DNA from: a virus
Direction: 5' to 3' (one strand)
IMG/VR virus record: IMGVR_UViG_3300043424_000947
Location: 1 to 49,905 of that record
DNA length: 49,905 nucleotides
In this document: one piece after another, positions 8,116 through 18,800 of the stretch
How positions within the stretch are numbered: position 1 is the first letter of the stretch
How the letters are laid out: each line of letters starts with the position of its first letter
Made by a program: the position numbers and the translations under genes
Notes under the pieces: model-generated
The model's input: the letters and a program-made list of their open reading frames with translations, nothing else
Database searches by the model: none
Told to the model about the DNA's origin: nothing

Positions 8116-8132
8116 TATTTATTATTAGTTAT

Positions 8133-8237
8133 GTCGCAAATATAGTAGATATTTGCGACTTATTAATGTAATATCATTGCAAATATTGTAAATTTGTTGT
8201 TATAATTCTGTCACAAATATTATCGATATTTGTGACA
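8133..8237 (-). promoter_or_regulatory. two matched palindromic operators upstream of the antitoxin remnant
   Basis: Site 1 (8133-8159) has arms GTCGCAAATAT and ATATTTGCGAC around AGTAG. Site 2 (8209-8237) has arms TGTCACAAATAT and ATATTTGTGACA around TATCG. Both are perfect palindromes with 5-base centres, and they differ from each other by one symmetric base pair (G/A). Centre-to-centre distance is 77 bases. A half-site (TTGCAAATATTG) lies between them. Pairs of inverted repeats are the known autoregulatory target of AbiEi antitoxins. Confidence 0.7.
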
Positions 8238-8315
8238 AATTTAACTATCTTGATTTCCAAATAGTAGGGTAGGGATGATTTTAAAATGATAGTCTAAAAC
8301 CTTTTTATAAATAAT

Positions 8316-8425
8316 CGCTCCATTGGGAGATATCAATGAAGCGATTATAATATTTATTGATCTTTTTAGAAAAACTAATATGATATTAAACTATGTTAAA
8401 TTGGAGTAGATTTACTGTTATGGTG
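8316..8425. repeat. degenerate copy of the gene start and upstream element of the 5902-6480 gene
   Basis: ATATCAATGAAGCGATTATA at 8332-8350 matches 6441-6460. TTGGAGTAGATTTACTGTTA plus TGGTG at 8401-8425 matches the element at 6534-6559. Order and orientation are kept, with about 23 bases missing between the two parts. It abuts the last BREX gene, so the BREX operon appears to have landed at or next to a duplicated module edge. Confidence 0.6.
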
Positions 8426-8431
8426 ATACCA

Positions 8432-9298
8432 TTATCTATAGTTATTAAATGCAGTTTCCAGAAGAAATCTGAAAATTTCAATTTTTTGTTTTAATTCATT
8501 TTTTGATACTCGAATTCTATAACTACCCCAAGAGTTATCATAGCCCATATCATCTAGTTCTGCTTCTTCAATTTTACTTTGTATTTCTTCAGATTGGTTT
8601 AATTTGATTTCAATATTTAAGTCTTTCTTTCTAGGTCTAAAAATTGCAAAATTATTAGTAATACCATCTTTTGCTAATCCGATATAGAATTTATTGTATT
8701 TCAATTCAAAACCATTTGAGAAAGTTTTGATAATATCAAGCATATCATCAGCCAACTTAACAGTATCTTGAGAACCTCTTTTTAACCAGTATTCTCTATT
8801 AGTTACCTCTCTCACTTCTTCGTCTTCATCAACTAATCCACGTTGCATTTCATTAAGTACTTTTGTGAAAATTAATGCAATATCATCTCCATACTTATAT
8901 GCTGACATTTGTATAGCAATAATAGGAATTGAGCCATTAAAAAGACTAATAACATTCAAAAATCTACTTGTAATATCTTCTGCAATTATTACGGCACAAT
9001 GTTCATATTGAGGATATCTTTTTCTTTCAATATCCCAATATTCAATAGTCCTAATTAAATGAGCCTCATCTGTTTTGCCTAATTGAACTTCTACTTCGTA
9101 TCTACGCTTTGAAACTGCATCTTGCAATAGTAAATCCAAGCGACCCGCTCTTGGTTGCGACCTTTCTTTGTCTTTTAAAATTAAATCTCCTAATTCAAGA
9201 ATCGAAGGGTCGTTGGCAATTTGATCTTGGATCCATGATTCCTTTATGATAGGATGATTGAGAAGAGATATTTTTTCAGGTTTATATAATTTTGCCAT
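8432..9298 (-). CDS. PD-(D/E)XK nuclease-like protein, last gene of the BREX operon
   Basis: 288 residues. The N-terminal region has a NucS-type restriction-nuclease pattern: GRLDLLLQD (D55) followed by the strand YEVEVQLG (E70 and Q72 at the ExK position) and helix AHLIRTIEYWDIERKRYP. The C-terminal ~90 residues form an alpha/beta region of unknown role. It follows brxL by 5 bases in the same direction and so is part of the operon. It is not one of the six canonical type 1 BREX genes. A DNA-cleaving effector or a DNA-recognition helper is plausible. The Gln in place of the usual Lys may weaken or alter catalysis. Confidence 0.75.
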   Translation of the reverse strand: MAKLYKPEKISLLNHPIIKESWIQDQIANDPSILELGDLILKDKERSQPRAGRLDLLLQDAVSKRRYEVEVQLGKTDEAHLIRTIEYWDIERKRYPQYEHCAVIIAEDITSRFLNVISLFNGSIPIIAIQMSAYKYGDDIALIFTKVLNEMQRGLVDEDEEVREVTNREYWLKRGSQDTVKLADDMLDIIKTFSNGFELKYNKFYIGLAKDGITNNFAIFRPRKKDLNIEIKLNQSEEIQSKIEEAELDDMGYDNSWGSYRIRVSKNELKQKIEIFRFLLETAFNNYR

Positions 9299-9303
9299 TT
9301 TTT

Positions 9304-11349
9304 TTAATCCAATAAAGTTTTAATTAGACAATCTTTCAAATCAGTATAATACTGAATATTGATTTTTGTAATCATTTCATCAGATAAATCATTCAATTGT
9401 TTTCGAGAATTAAGAGGTATAAGTAAAGTTGTTGCTCCCTTTTCAACTGCAATCTCTGCAAGGTTAACTGCATTGTAAACCATATCTAATGAGCCGCCTA
9501 AATTCAATTGGCCTACAATAACAAGACCACCTTTTGTGTTTTTTTCAAGCATTGAACTACACATACCCATCAAAACAGCCATTCCCATACCATTGCCACT
9601 TTTAGAAGCATCAAAGGCTCTTAGTTGTATAGAAAATTCATTATACCTAGCATCTCTGTCTCCAATTAATTCTTTGCTTTTGCTATACAAATTTTGTTCT
9701 GCATACCTAACACATTCCTGAAACTGTGGAGGTGCTGGTTTATTCATAATTTTTACTCCAGAGCCTGGGCTTGAATTAATTTCAATTTTATATAAGCCTG
9801 TTGTTTCTTCTTGACCGCCAGCATTTAACGCCCATATCTGTCCAGGAGGTAATGGGTCTTCACTTATGGTATTTTCGCTATGAATTTCAGGTGTAGTTAC
9901 AAAAGTTTCTACACCTTCCTCGCCAATTCGGTAACTGAAATGGGTATTTCGAAATTCAGCTGAACCTATTCTTTTTTGTTGTTCTTTAACTCTTCTACGG
10001 TATTCTAATGAAATTTTAATTGCCCATTCAAGAAGTTCATCAGAAATCGGAACATCAGGATTAGGTTGCATCAATTTCAATAAACCGTTTAAGGTTTTAT
10101 TGACCGCTGTGGTATCTCTACCACTTAATGCACCACCATAGTCAATACGTGGTAATACTGAAGATATGCGACTAGTATCTCTTAACCTTGTCCAACATTC
10201 AGCAAGGAAATCACTAACTAATCCAAAGTGTAAAGTAAAATATGTTTTGTTGAGTTTCGGAAAATCCCAACCAGGAGCAAAAGCATGGATACGATCCATA
10301 AATGCTGTATCGTCTCTCATTTCTTTTGGCATTGGACCGAATAAATGACTGATGCGTTGCTGATGTTCAACATCAACATCAAAGTTACCAACCATTACCA
10401 CACCACCATCTGCACGTATGGGTTCTTTACCACGGCTAAACTCTCCGCTTTCCATGTAACCTTTCATAATGTTAACACCATCTTTCTGATCAAAGGAAAC
10501 ACCTGAAACTTCATCGAAACATACTACATCGTATTTGCATACAAGACCTCTTTCACCACTACCCATGTTTACAAACATTTTGGCAACAGTTGCTTTACCA
10601 CCTGATACCAAATGAGAATAGGGGGAAATCTGTTGATAGAGATGAGACTTTCCTGTACCTCTTGGACCTAATTCAATTAAATTATAATTTCGTTCGACAA
10701 AAGGTATCATACGAGCAAAAAGAACATTTTTTGCTTTTTCAGATAGATTGGAGGGTTCCATACCTACACTTCTAATCAAAAAATCTTTCCACTCTTCTAA
10801 TGTAAATTTTTCTCTACCTTTATAAAGAATATCTAATACATTTCTTTGAGATAATTGTATTGGGCGAATATTGCTGATTCCAAACGGACTGCCATTGTTT
10901 TCTTGTGCAATAGCAGCATCATATTCCAATTCAATTTCAGCATAAAAGCCACCAGTTAACATTCTGTCATTTGAATTTACAATCTCTGCCGATATACGAA
11001 CCTTGTTTAGTTGTAAACTTGGTAAAGATGCAATATAACTATCAGAAGAGGTATCTAACTTTGCTGTAATAATGTCTATGAGTTTGATAGAGCCTTTTTC
11101 TCTTGCTTTTGATTTAAAATATTCTTCTTCACCTGGTCTAACAGTTCTATCCTGTAATTGTCTTTTAACAATCTCCAAACCTTCTTGAATTTCCTCTTCA
11201 TTAGTAGTTGCACAATATCTACCCAACAAAAATTCTATAACATAAGTAGGAACAGGATAAGTTTTTCTGAATTGCTCCAGTAAATCTTTTCTTACAATAT
11301 AACCTTCAAAGGCTGTTGCTGCTAATTGGTCAATTTTGTCTAATTCCAT
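9304..11349 (-). CDS. brxL: BrxL, AAA+ protein with Lon-like C-terminal domain
   Basis: 681 residues, the usual BrxL length. Walker A is GPRGTGKS (about residues 227-234) and Walker B is VVCFDEVSGV. The C-terminal ~130 residues have the Lon-protease fold pattern (FDASKSGNGMGMAVLMG, then GGLVIVGQLNLGGSLDMV). The Ser of the Lon GPSAG motif and the downstream catalytic Lys are not visible at the aligned places, so proteolysis is doubtful. BrxL is the DNA-engaging motor of type 1 BREX and is needed for phage restriction rather than host methylation. It starts 12 bases after pglZ. Confidence 0.93.
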   Translation of the reverse strand: MELDKIDQLAATAFEGYIVRKDLLEQFRKTYPVPTYVIEFLLGRYCATTNEEEIQEGLEIVKRQLQDRTVRPGEEEYFKSKAREKGSIKLIDIITAKLDTSSDSYIASLPSLQLNKVRISAEIVNSNDRMLTGGFYAEIELEYDAAIAQENNGSPFGISNIRPIQLSQRNVLDILYKGREKFTLEEWKDFLIRSVGMEPSNLSEKAKNVLFARMIPFVERNYNLIELGPRGTGKSHLYQQISPYSHLVSGGKATVAKMFVNMGSGERGLVCKYDVVCFDEVSGVSFDQKDGVNIMKGYMESGEFSRGKEPIRADGGVVMVGNFDVDVEHQQRISHLFGPMPKEMRDDTAFMDRIHAFAPGWDFPKLNKTYFTLHFGLVSDFLAECWTRLRDTSRISSVLPRIDYGGALSGRDTTAVNKTLNGLLKLMQPNPDVPISDELLEWAIKISLEYRRRVKEQQKRIGSAEFRNTHFSYRIGEEGVETFVTTPEIHSENTISEDPLPPGQIWALNAGGQEETTGLYKIEINSSPGSGVKIMNKPAPPQFQECVRYAEQNLYSKSKELIGDRDARYNEFSIQLRAFDASKSGNGMGMAVLMGMCSSMLEKNTKGGLVIVGQLNLGGSLDMVYNAVNLAEIAVEKGATTLLIPLNSRKQLNDLSDEMITKINIQYYTDLKDCLIKTLLD

Positions 11350-11361
11350 AATCGTATATTT

Positions 11362-13677
11362 TTAACCACCTACTGTGGTGGGTTTTTTATCCAAAATGCG
11401 TTCGTTTTCATCCAACAATACAATAGTAGCAGCTTGCGACTCGGCACTATCATCAACCATTAAAGTAGCAGTATTTCCCTTTAGTTCTTTGCTCTTTGAT
11501 AAAACAATTGATGTGTTTGAATCATTGTATTTTGTTCGTATATCAACTGAATATCCATCAGGCACTTCACTGGTTTGAATGGTACATTTCAAATTTACCC
11601 ACTTTATTACTTTCACTTCAGCTACAATATTCTGAACATTTGGATTTTCTATAATCAGCGTGGGTACTAAACATTCGTGGATTGAAATACCTCCGTGAGC
11701 ATACTCTTCATTAGCTTTAAAAAATGAAATACCTGGAGCATAGGCAATGAAAATGGAAGGGTTCCATCTCCAAGGTAGATGTAATAAATCAGTAGATGCA
11801 TTTTCTTTAATTAATGCACAACGCCCCCAACGAGTTTCAGCCAAACCAGCATTAAGTTGGGTTTTAGGTAAACCGCCAGGAAGTAATAACCAGCCATGAT
11901 CTGTTACTATTTTTATACGTTTGATTCCTCTTTCAAATGCTACATTCAAAGCTTCATGTACTTGATCAAATAATTCTTCAATTCGTTTAACCATATCAGC
12001 TTGTTCTTCGTGCCCTTTGGTATCTATGTCACCGATTTCCTGCCAATACTTTCCTTCGCCTTCAATATTGTTTGCATTGGTTACCAATTTAAAATCAAAA
12101 GTTTCTAAAGCACCACGAAATATTGGAGTAAGTAGGTCTTTGCCATTTTGTAATTGAGGTCTAAACTCTGTAATGCCACTTTGTTTTGAAATTGAGGTTG
12201 CAATTGGTGAAACATTGGGTTTTGCCGTTGGAGTTAATGAAGGAATTGCAGACCAACCGGCTTGTAGCGAGACTTTTATTTTTTGTTTTTCCAATCGTTT
12301 GCAAAACTCTTCAGCTAATTCATATCTAAAGGCATCTACAAACAATACAAATGATTCAGTTTTAGCAATTGCATTTTGAGTAGTAAATATGCTGGCATCC
12401 TGTTTCACCAATTTTTGGAATTTATTGGTGATGTTTTCTAACCAAGGTTGGTAGAACAAATGGATGATGGATTTTACAATGGTTTTGTCTTTCTCTGATT
12501 TTACAACTGCTAATGCTTTACGCATAAACTGATCAACTGAAAATCCATTTGTTGTATAATAGATTTTTATAGCTTCAATGGAAGAAGATGAAAATGTTTC
12601 ATTTGCTTTTGCAGCCATTTGAACCAAATAATGCAAAGCATCCGCCATTGGCGATTTTCCTAATTCAAACCAAACCCAGTTTCTTCTTACACTGTGTTCA
12701 TTTTCTAAATCTTGCAAGGTGGCCAATGCTTTTGCTGCATCTTGTTTTGCAGCTTTTGATAACGCCTGAGCTAATAATTCCTCTTTTTGTTCGTTTATTT
12801 GTGGCCAACTTTCATCTGGTAATGCAAAAACACCGATGCCTAAATCGGCAGGTTTTGCCAAACGAAGTAAACCTTCTATTTCGGGATACTTGTGTGGTGC
12901 AGTTGCATATAATTGCCAAACGTATTTCCAAGAGTTTTTCTGAGAACCCAATTTCTCTGCAATGGCTTTTATGTTTTTGTAGTCGGGCTCAAATTCGTAT
13001 TGAGATTTGCATAAATTGGAAAATACTTCCTGCTTTCCAGAATCCATTTTATTAAAAAACACATCGCCTTTGCACATCCAATTTAGAATTGTTGGTATAA
13101 TATCTGGAAATAATTGATTGTTTAAAAAATCTGCATCAATAAATGTTCTATTAGAGAATACATCTCGATCTTGAAAAATAGAAGGCAGGGTTTTCTTTAA
13201 TGCATCTTTGGTAGCATTGTCTTTTGCTACCTTAATGCCTAAACCGTTGATGGGGTTTTCTACAAAAGCCAATATACTACATTCTCTACCATTTTCTTGT
13301 AAAAATAGTGTTCCGGTGTATTGATATTCTAATAAAGGTTGAAAATTGAAGACCGCATTTTCTACATTTCGCAAATCCGACTTTGCAACTCCAGGAAGGT
13401 AAATAATGGGAATGGCATCCATATCCCAATTTGCTTCGGGCAGTACTTTCGCAATCATACATTTTAACCAAATGGCTGGCCCTTGTTTTTTTGAAGGTTC
13501 AAAGTTGCCATAGATGAGAAGATGGGGTATGCTTTCTTGCAACACCTCCATTACATCGAACCATTGGTTTTCAGGATCAGGCCAAAGTATTACCTCCGGC
13601 TTTACCATTACATTACTGTTATGATTTTCTGCCTGATTTAATGCATTTACTAATTTGTCATATATAGATTTGCTCAT
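11362..13677 (-). CDS. pglZ: PglZ, alkaline-phosphatase-superfamily BREX protein
   Basis: 771 residues, slightly shorter than many type 1 PglZ proteins. The PglZ domain shows a metal-binding start (SFVLFVDAFRYELAEEF, about residues 440-456) and the later VTDHGW motif (about 590), which carries the usual Asp and His ligands. The family belongs to the alkaline phosphatase superfamily and is a core partner of PglX in BREX methylation and exclusion. Its start overlaps the parA-like stop by 4 bases (ATGA), so translation is coupled. Confidence 0.93.
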   Translation of the reverse strand: MSKSIYDKLVNALNQAENHNSNVMVKPEVILWPDPENQWFDVMEVLQESIPHLLIYGNFEPSKKQGPAIWLKCMIAKVLPEANWDMDAIPIIYLPGVAKSDLRNVENAVFNFQPLLEYQYTGTLFLQENGRECSILAFVENPINGLGIKVAKDNATKDALKKTLPSIFQDRDVFSNRTFIDADFLNNQLFPDIIPTILNWMCKGDVFFNKMDSGKQEVFSNLCKSQYEFEPDYKNIKAIAEKLGSQKNSWKYVWQLYATAPHKYPEIEGLLRLAKPADLGIGVFALPDESWPQINEQKEELLAQALSKAAKQDAAKALATLQDLENEHSVRRNWVWFELGKSPMADALHYLVQMAAKANETFSSSSIEAIKIYYTTNGFSVDQFMRKALAVVKSEKDKTIVKSIIHLFYQPWLENITNKFQKLVKQDASIFTTQNAIAKTESFVLFVDAFRYELAEEFCKRLEKQKIKVSLQAGWSAIPSLTPTAKPNVSPIATSISKQSGITEFRPQLQNGKDLLTPIFRGALETFDFKLVTNANNIEGEGKYWQEIGDIDTKGHEEQADMVKRIEELFDQVHEALNVAFERGIKRIKIVTDHGWLLLPGGLPKTQLNAGLAETRWGRCALIKENASTDLLHLPWRWNPSIFIAYAPGISFFKANEEYAHGGISIHECLVPTLIIENPNVQNIVAEVKVIKWVNLKCTIQTSEVPDGYSVDIRTKYNDSNTSIVLSKSKELKGNTATLMVDDSAESQAATIVLLDENERILDKKPTTVGG

Positions 13678-14654
13678 GAATTTACTTTTTCAAGGATTTT
13701 CTCTGTCAATAACTTAAAATCTGTATATGCCCTTAAAACAGCTTGGTAATGTGCGCCAATTGCACCATCCGCAGGTTTTAATAAGAAAATAGGTTTTCTT
13801 ACCTCCATTGCCATAGGCATTAAACTATGGTAATGCTTTAACAGTGCTAAACAATTGTGATCATTTTCAACTTTTATTTCTGTGCTATTTATAATACGCA
13901 ATACAAATTCATTGAAAACAGAAGGTATCCTATTTGCCCATCTTAAATAAGATTGAACAGGCCGACTTTCTTTAATTCCATGTTGCATAACAACATATCC
14001 AAGTGGTATAATTTCACCATTAGGTAGTGACAAATCTGTTGCTCTATTGCGTGAAATTCTATCTCTCCATTCATCTTTCCAAATATTTAAACGTTTACCT
14101 AAGTTTCTTAATCCCTGAAGTGAGAATAAATCAGCTGCCATGGGTACAATAACATAATCAGCTGCAATCAAGGTAGCTCGATTTAAAGCACCAAAATTTG
14201 GACCTACATCAATGATGCAATATTCAGCCTCAAATCTTTGTGATTCATTTTCTATTATTCTTGAGAACGAAGAAACAATTCTAAAGGCAGCTTCATCTCC
14301 ATCCACGCACTTACTCCAATTGGCACTTAATTTATCTTCAAAAAGTGACAAATCTAAATCTCCAGCCAAAAGACCAATATTGCTTGTAATGCTATGGACA
14401 TTTACAGTTGCTATATCACCTATACCTCTATCAAGTGGTTTTATACCAGATATTAATGTCTCTCTATCTGTATCTTGTCCATAAATCCTTTCCAGTTCAT
14501 CATCCGATAAAAACATAGAACTTAGATTAGCTTGAGGGTCAAGGTCAACTGCAAGACATTTATGGCCTAACTCTGCTAACATATATGTAAAGTGATAAAC
14601 TAAAGTAGTTTTACCTACTCCACCTTTATTGTTAAAAAAGATGATTGTTTTCAT
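13674..14654 (-). CDS. ParA/Soj-type ATPase embedded in the BREX operon
   Basis: 326 residues. The deviant Walker A motif KGGVGKTT (residues 10-17), the DLDPQANLS motif (38-46) and the CIIDVGPN segment define the ParA/MinD family. The first glycine/lysine pattern and the second Lys are intact, so it should bind and hydrolyse ATP as a dimer, possibly on DNA. No parB-like gene or centromere-like repeat is adjacent, and it lies between the AlbA_2 gene (1-base gap) and pglZ (4-base overlap). An operon-specific BREX role is therefore more likely than plasmid partition. It is not part of the canonical type 1 set. Confidence 0.88.
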   Translation of the reverse strand: MKTIIFFNNKGGVGKTTLVYHFTYMLAELGHKCLAVDLDPQANLSSMFLSDDELERIYGQDTDRETLISGIKPLDRGIGDIATVNVHSITSNIGLLAGDLDLSLFEDKLSANWSKCVDGDEAAFRIVSSFSRIIENESQRFEAEYCIIDVGPNFGALNRATLIAADYVIVPMAADLFSLQGLRNLGKRLNIWKDEWRDRISRNRATDLSLPNGEIIPLGYVVMQHGIKESRPVQSYLRWANRIPSVFNEFVLRIINSTEIKVENDHNCLALLKHYHSLMPMAMEVRKPIFLLKPADGAIGAHYQAVLRAYTDFKLLTEKILEKVNS

Positions 14655-14655
14655 G

Positions 14656-15837
14656 CTATACCTTTTTAAATATTTTCACTAAAAATGAAGTTGGTTGATC
14701 TTTAATAAATTCAGGTTCAGGGCTGCCATTCTTATTTAGTGCAGCTATTGCGGCTTTAACTCCAACATTAAATCCATTCACATAGCCCAGATTTTTGACT
14801 GCTTCAGATAAGCCTGGATTACGGTAATCATTTTCGTTAGGGAAATTTTCTGGACGTGCTTTACCATACAAACCACCAGCATTTGAAATCTCTATCCGGT
14901 CTGAAAACTCGTAAAATTTGATGGGAGCATTTGATTGATAATCTTTATGAATAACAGCATTAAATAGCAATTCTTTTACCGCTCGTAATGGATAGCTAGT
15001 TACATACTCTCCACCAAGTTCAGGTAAAACAACTTTCACAATATTTGCTTTAATGAACTCTTCCATTTGCCCTAATTGGGTTGTTAAGTCACCTTCGAAT
15101 CGGTGCTCAAAATCAAAATCACTCGCTTCATCTTCCCCCTTGAAGCGAACATATTGTACACTTGCACCAGGAATAAAAAAGCGAGGATTTGTTCCAAACA
15201 TCAGAATACCAGCATAGCTTGGACAATCTTCTTTGATGTCATAAAATTTCAAGGAAGCCAATTGTGATTTTAATTCTCTACCATTTTCTGCTAACGTATC
15301 TGCATCTATAGCAGAAGGCAAATACCTAAGTTTAAAAAGTTCAATACTAATATCCTCCAATGTACTACCCTTACAAGGTAGTACATCAAATGAACGAGCA
15401 AATGCAGAACGTTTTTCTGTTAAAATCCTTTCCTCTGCTTCATTGGCTGTTCCTTTTCTAATACCTGCTCTTACGCATAATTTACCTTTGAAACGAACAG
15501 GAGGTAAAAAATGAGGCTGTACTTCTACTACAGCCAATTCGCCATCAGGATATTCAAACTTAGTAACAATTATGCTTGGGGGAGGTACGATTCTTCCATC
15601 TGTCCTAAAATCAAGCAGTGTTTGAAGATTCTGCTCTGTAATGGTCATACCTGCTTTTGAACCATCATCATGTACCCCCACAATGAGGTAACCAGGTTGA
15701 TTATGGTTGGCTAAATCATTGGCAAATGAACAAATTGCTTCCCCAAATTTATTGGCATCATTTACAGAAATGGTTTTTTCTATTCGGTCTTGCTCCAATT
15801 GAGGAAGCAATTGTTCTAATTCTTCTTTAGTAATCAT
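14656..15837 (-). CDS. AlbA_2/Schlafen-like ATP-binding protein (COG2865-like) in the BREX operon
   Basis: 393 residues from the ATG at 15837, 4 bases after pglX; a longer frame would start inside pglX. The N-terminal AlbA_2 domain (about residues 15-130) includes ICSFANDLANHNQPGYLIVG and VHDDG at 36-60. The C-terminal half has a GHKL-type ATPase N-box (AVKELLFNAVIHKDY, about 278-292) and a DRIEISNAGG segment. This architecture is usually annotated as a putative transcriptional regulator or ATP-dependent helicase-like protein. Schlafen-like domains in some systems act as nucleases. Here it is followed by ParA and pglZ and is presumably part of this BREX variant. Confidence 0.85.
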   Translation of the reverse strand: MITKEELEQLLPQLEQDRIEKTISVNDANKFGEAICSFANDLANHNQPGYLIVGVHDDGSKAGMTITEQNLQTLLDFRTDGRIVPPPSIIVTKFEYPDGELAVVEVQPHFLPPVRFKGKLCVRAGIRKGTANEAEERILTEKRSAFARSFDVLPCKGSTLEDISIELFKLRYLPSAIDADTLAENGRELKSQLASLKFYDIKEDCPSYAGILMFGTNPRFFIPGASVQYVRFKGEDEASDFDFEHRFEGDLTTQLGQMEEFIKANIVKVVLPELGGEYVTSYPLRAVKELLFNAVIHKDYQSNAPIKFYEFSDRIEISNAGGLYGKARPENFPNENDYRNPGLSEAVKNLGYVNGFNVGVKAAIAALNKNGSPEPEFIKDQPTSFLVKIFKKV

Positions 15838-15841
15838 AATT

Positions 15842-18800
15842 TTACTTCTTAATTTTTTCTCTTGCAGCCTGTTTTTCTTCAAGACTAAGATGTATATCAT
15901 TATCCCTTACTTCTCCCCAATGACTTCCGGCAGGATTCTTTCCTCTATCCACACCCCATTTTACATTGAATCGGCTTCTGAGAACACCAGCCTCCACAAA
16001 CGGACGAATGTTTAATCGTACACCATCATTCAAGTCAGGTTCCCAACCGATGGGTTGTTGCTCTAGTGATTTCCAACGAACGAAAATGTCGTAAGGGGCT
16101 TCACCATGGAGGATGGCTACCAAGTTTTCCTTTAGTTTTTGTGCTGCACTGAACAAACCTTCCGCACCGCTTTCGCCAGCATTCTTTTTGGCTTCACAAC
16201 CGCGAATCCAATCATTTAAATATGTATATATGAGTTTGGAAAGATTATCCTTATCTAATTTGTGGTAATTGACCAAAGCAGAAAATCCATCTTTGCGGCC
16301 ATCCCAAATATGCCAGATGAAAGGTCTGTTTTGAAACTCTTTGCAATGTTGCACAAAAAACTCATCCCGCAGCCAGGCTTCTAAATTGGTGGAGTTTGCA
16401 CCTTCTTTTTGCAGGAGCTGGGTAATGGTTTGGTTGTTCCATTCTCCGGCAAAAACCTGTTGCAAATAATCTCTTAACCTTTCTGCACCGGCTTGTTCTG
16501 CATTTACGGATGGAATACAGAAAATACCATCCTCATCGGCTAAATGGTCAAAGGCTTTTATGGATTCTATTAATACTCTGGCTTCATCAGCCAATTCCAT
16601 TTCCGTATCACTCTCCGCAGGCCAGCGATAGCCCAGTACCCTGGCTAATCCAACTTGCAGTGGGTTTTCTGTTTTGATTGGATGCCCATGAAATAACCAC
16701 TGCGTAGGGTCATCGCTGTAAGGTTTGGGGAGACCGTTTGGATATTTTTCTTCAGCAACTTTCGTCCAATATTCAAAGTCAAAAGGGACTTTCGATAATG
16801 TTGAGTTTGTTATATTTAATTTGTTGTCAATTTTTCGTAAATCTTCTAAATATTTGGATGAGGAACAATAAGCCCAGAGGGCAGGTAAATGAAGTTCATC
16901 ATATGGAGTTATAATGGCTGTATTATTATCGAAAAGTTGCCCTAAATAAATTGTGCATGGTAAATTTGACATTTGCGAAACAGCAATTCCTTTCTTTCCC
17001 CATGCCTCTTTCCCTCTGAATGTGGCTCCATCTTGACATACTTCAGTCATTCGACCAAAACCATCCTCCCAAAATAAAATCATCTCTTTCCCTCCGTACA
17101 AAATGGGCGAGTCTACAGTTCCCTGTTCATATTTCCACCCAGAAAATAGTTTGTATTGTTCCCAAAAAGATTGTGTAAATCTCGGTTTATCACTAGACGC
17201 TATACCTTGCCATCCGTTTGCATAATTATTCAACAATTCAATATCTTCTAACTCTTCAAGCACTATTCTAGAATCAGGGTTTTTTAATTGTCCGTCCTGA
17301 ATTGTTTTCTTGAGATCTACACTTTTTAAAGAATAAGCTTTCCCTTCAGGCAACATTTCAGTAGAGACATCCATGCCAAAAAAAGAATGATTTTTAATTG
17401 GCTTTTCGCCAGACAAAACTAATAGCATTGCCTTCACAACCTCTCCTGATATTTCTATAAATGCACCTGGACCTAGCTTAACAATAAGATTGAATATTTG
17501 ATATTGCAATAATTGTTTTCTAAAACTTTCATAAGTTTTCAGAAATAACCAATTTTGGGGAATTACACAGCTAATAGTACCTCCCAATTTCAGCTGTTTT
17601 ATTAATCGATCTAGAAAAATAGTTGCTAAGTCTTTCCTTGCCTTAATAAAATATTGATCAACATACTTGATAAGAATATCAGTTTGTTTATTTCTACCGA
17701 GGTATGGAACGTTAGTGATTAAAAGCGTAAATTTTCTTGCTAATAATTGCCCTGCTTTTGCAATGCCTGCGGCCATCACCCCACGTTCCAATTGTTCTGT
17801 ATCAGCTTCATTCTCTAATGCTTTTTTTAATACCGGTTGTAGTTCTTCAAAGCTTGCAGTAAATGCATCTGCTTTAATAGTGGCAGGATCAATCAAGCTG
17901 CCCAGTTCAGGTGCTAATTGAAAATGTTCGTACAACATCTTCATACCGTTTTCCAAACGAAGTTTATCATCAGCTTTTTCTACTTTACCAACCAACTTCA
18001 TCCAATCTTCTACCTTGCCTTTTGGTGCAATGCCACTGCAAGCCAAATTCATTTCGGGTAGCTCTTTGTAATGCCCACAAAATTTCCAGGCGGTGAGTGC
18101 CAAATTAAAAGCGGCTATTTGCGTACATCTTGCATCCAATTCTAAGCCGTGCAGGTTTTCAGCAATTACTTTGTCGGTTGCTTGTTCTTTGGTTAAACCT
18201 TCTTCTTGCATTCGCAAAGCCGCAAATACCGGAAACAGCGAAGCCACAAAGTGCCCAGAACCCATGCAAGGGTCTAAGGAAGTTACTTCAGCAGTTTTAT
18301 CTGGCCATCCTTCAAACTTACCTGCGGCAGGCGTTCCATCTTCCAACAAACGCAGGTACTCAAACTTTATAGGTGGTTTTACTCCCGGGTTGCGGCTTAC
18401 CCACCATGCACCCAAAGTATTGTCTATCAGAAAATGAACCATGTAAGGCTCAGTAAACAACTGCGTAACGGCAGGCAGTTTTTCGCCATCTATCTTTTCG
18501 CCACTTTTATTGATTTTCTCTTTTGCTTCGCTTTGCCAAAACTGATACACCCAACCCAATGCATCATCAGCTATGAAGATTTGGTTTTCTAAGGCATCAA
18601 TAATGGTTTCCAGTTTTATGCGTTCGTCTGTTGCATAAGTAACCTGCATCAAAGGGTCATCTGTTCTAAAAATAACAGGTAGCATTTTGCTGGCATAGTT
18701 GGCGGCTGCATCCCATTTATCAACAAAGCCTTCTTCCTTTGCCAACTCTTCGCATTCTTCCATAGTTACTGGTACACCATCCGTATGCATCAGCATTTCA

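Noticed and set aside
13674-14654. Plasmid partition locus
   Set aside because: The ParA-like gene has no ParB partner or centromere-like repeat and is translationally coupled to BREX genes.
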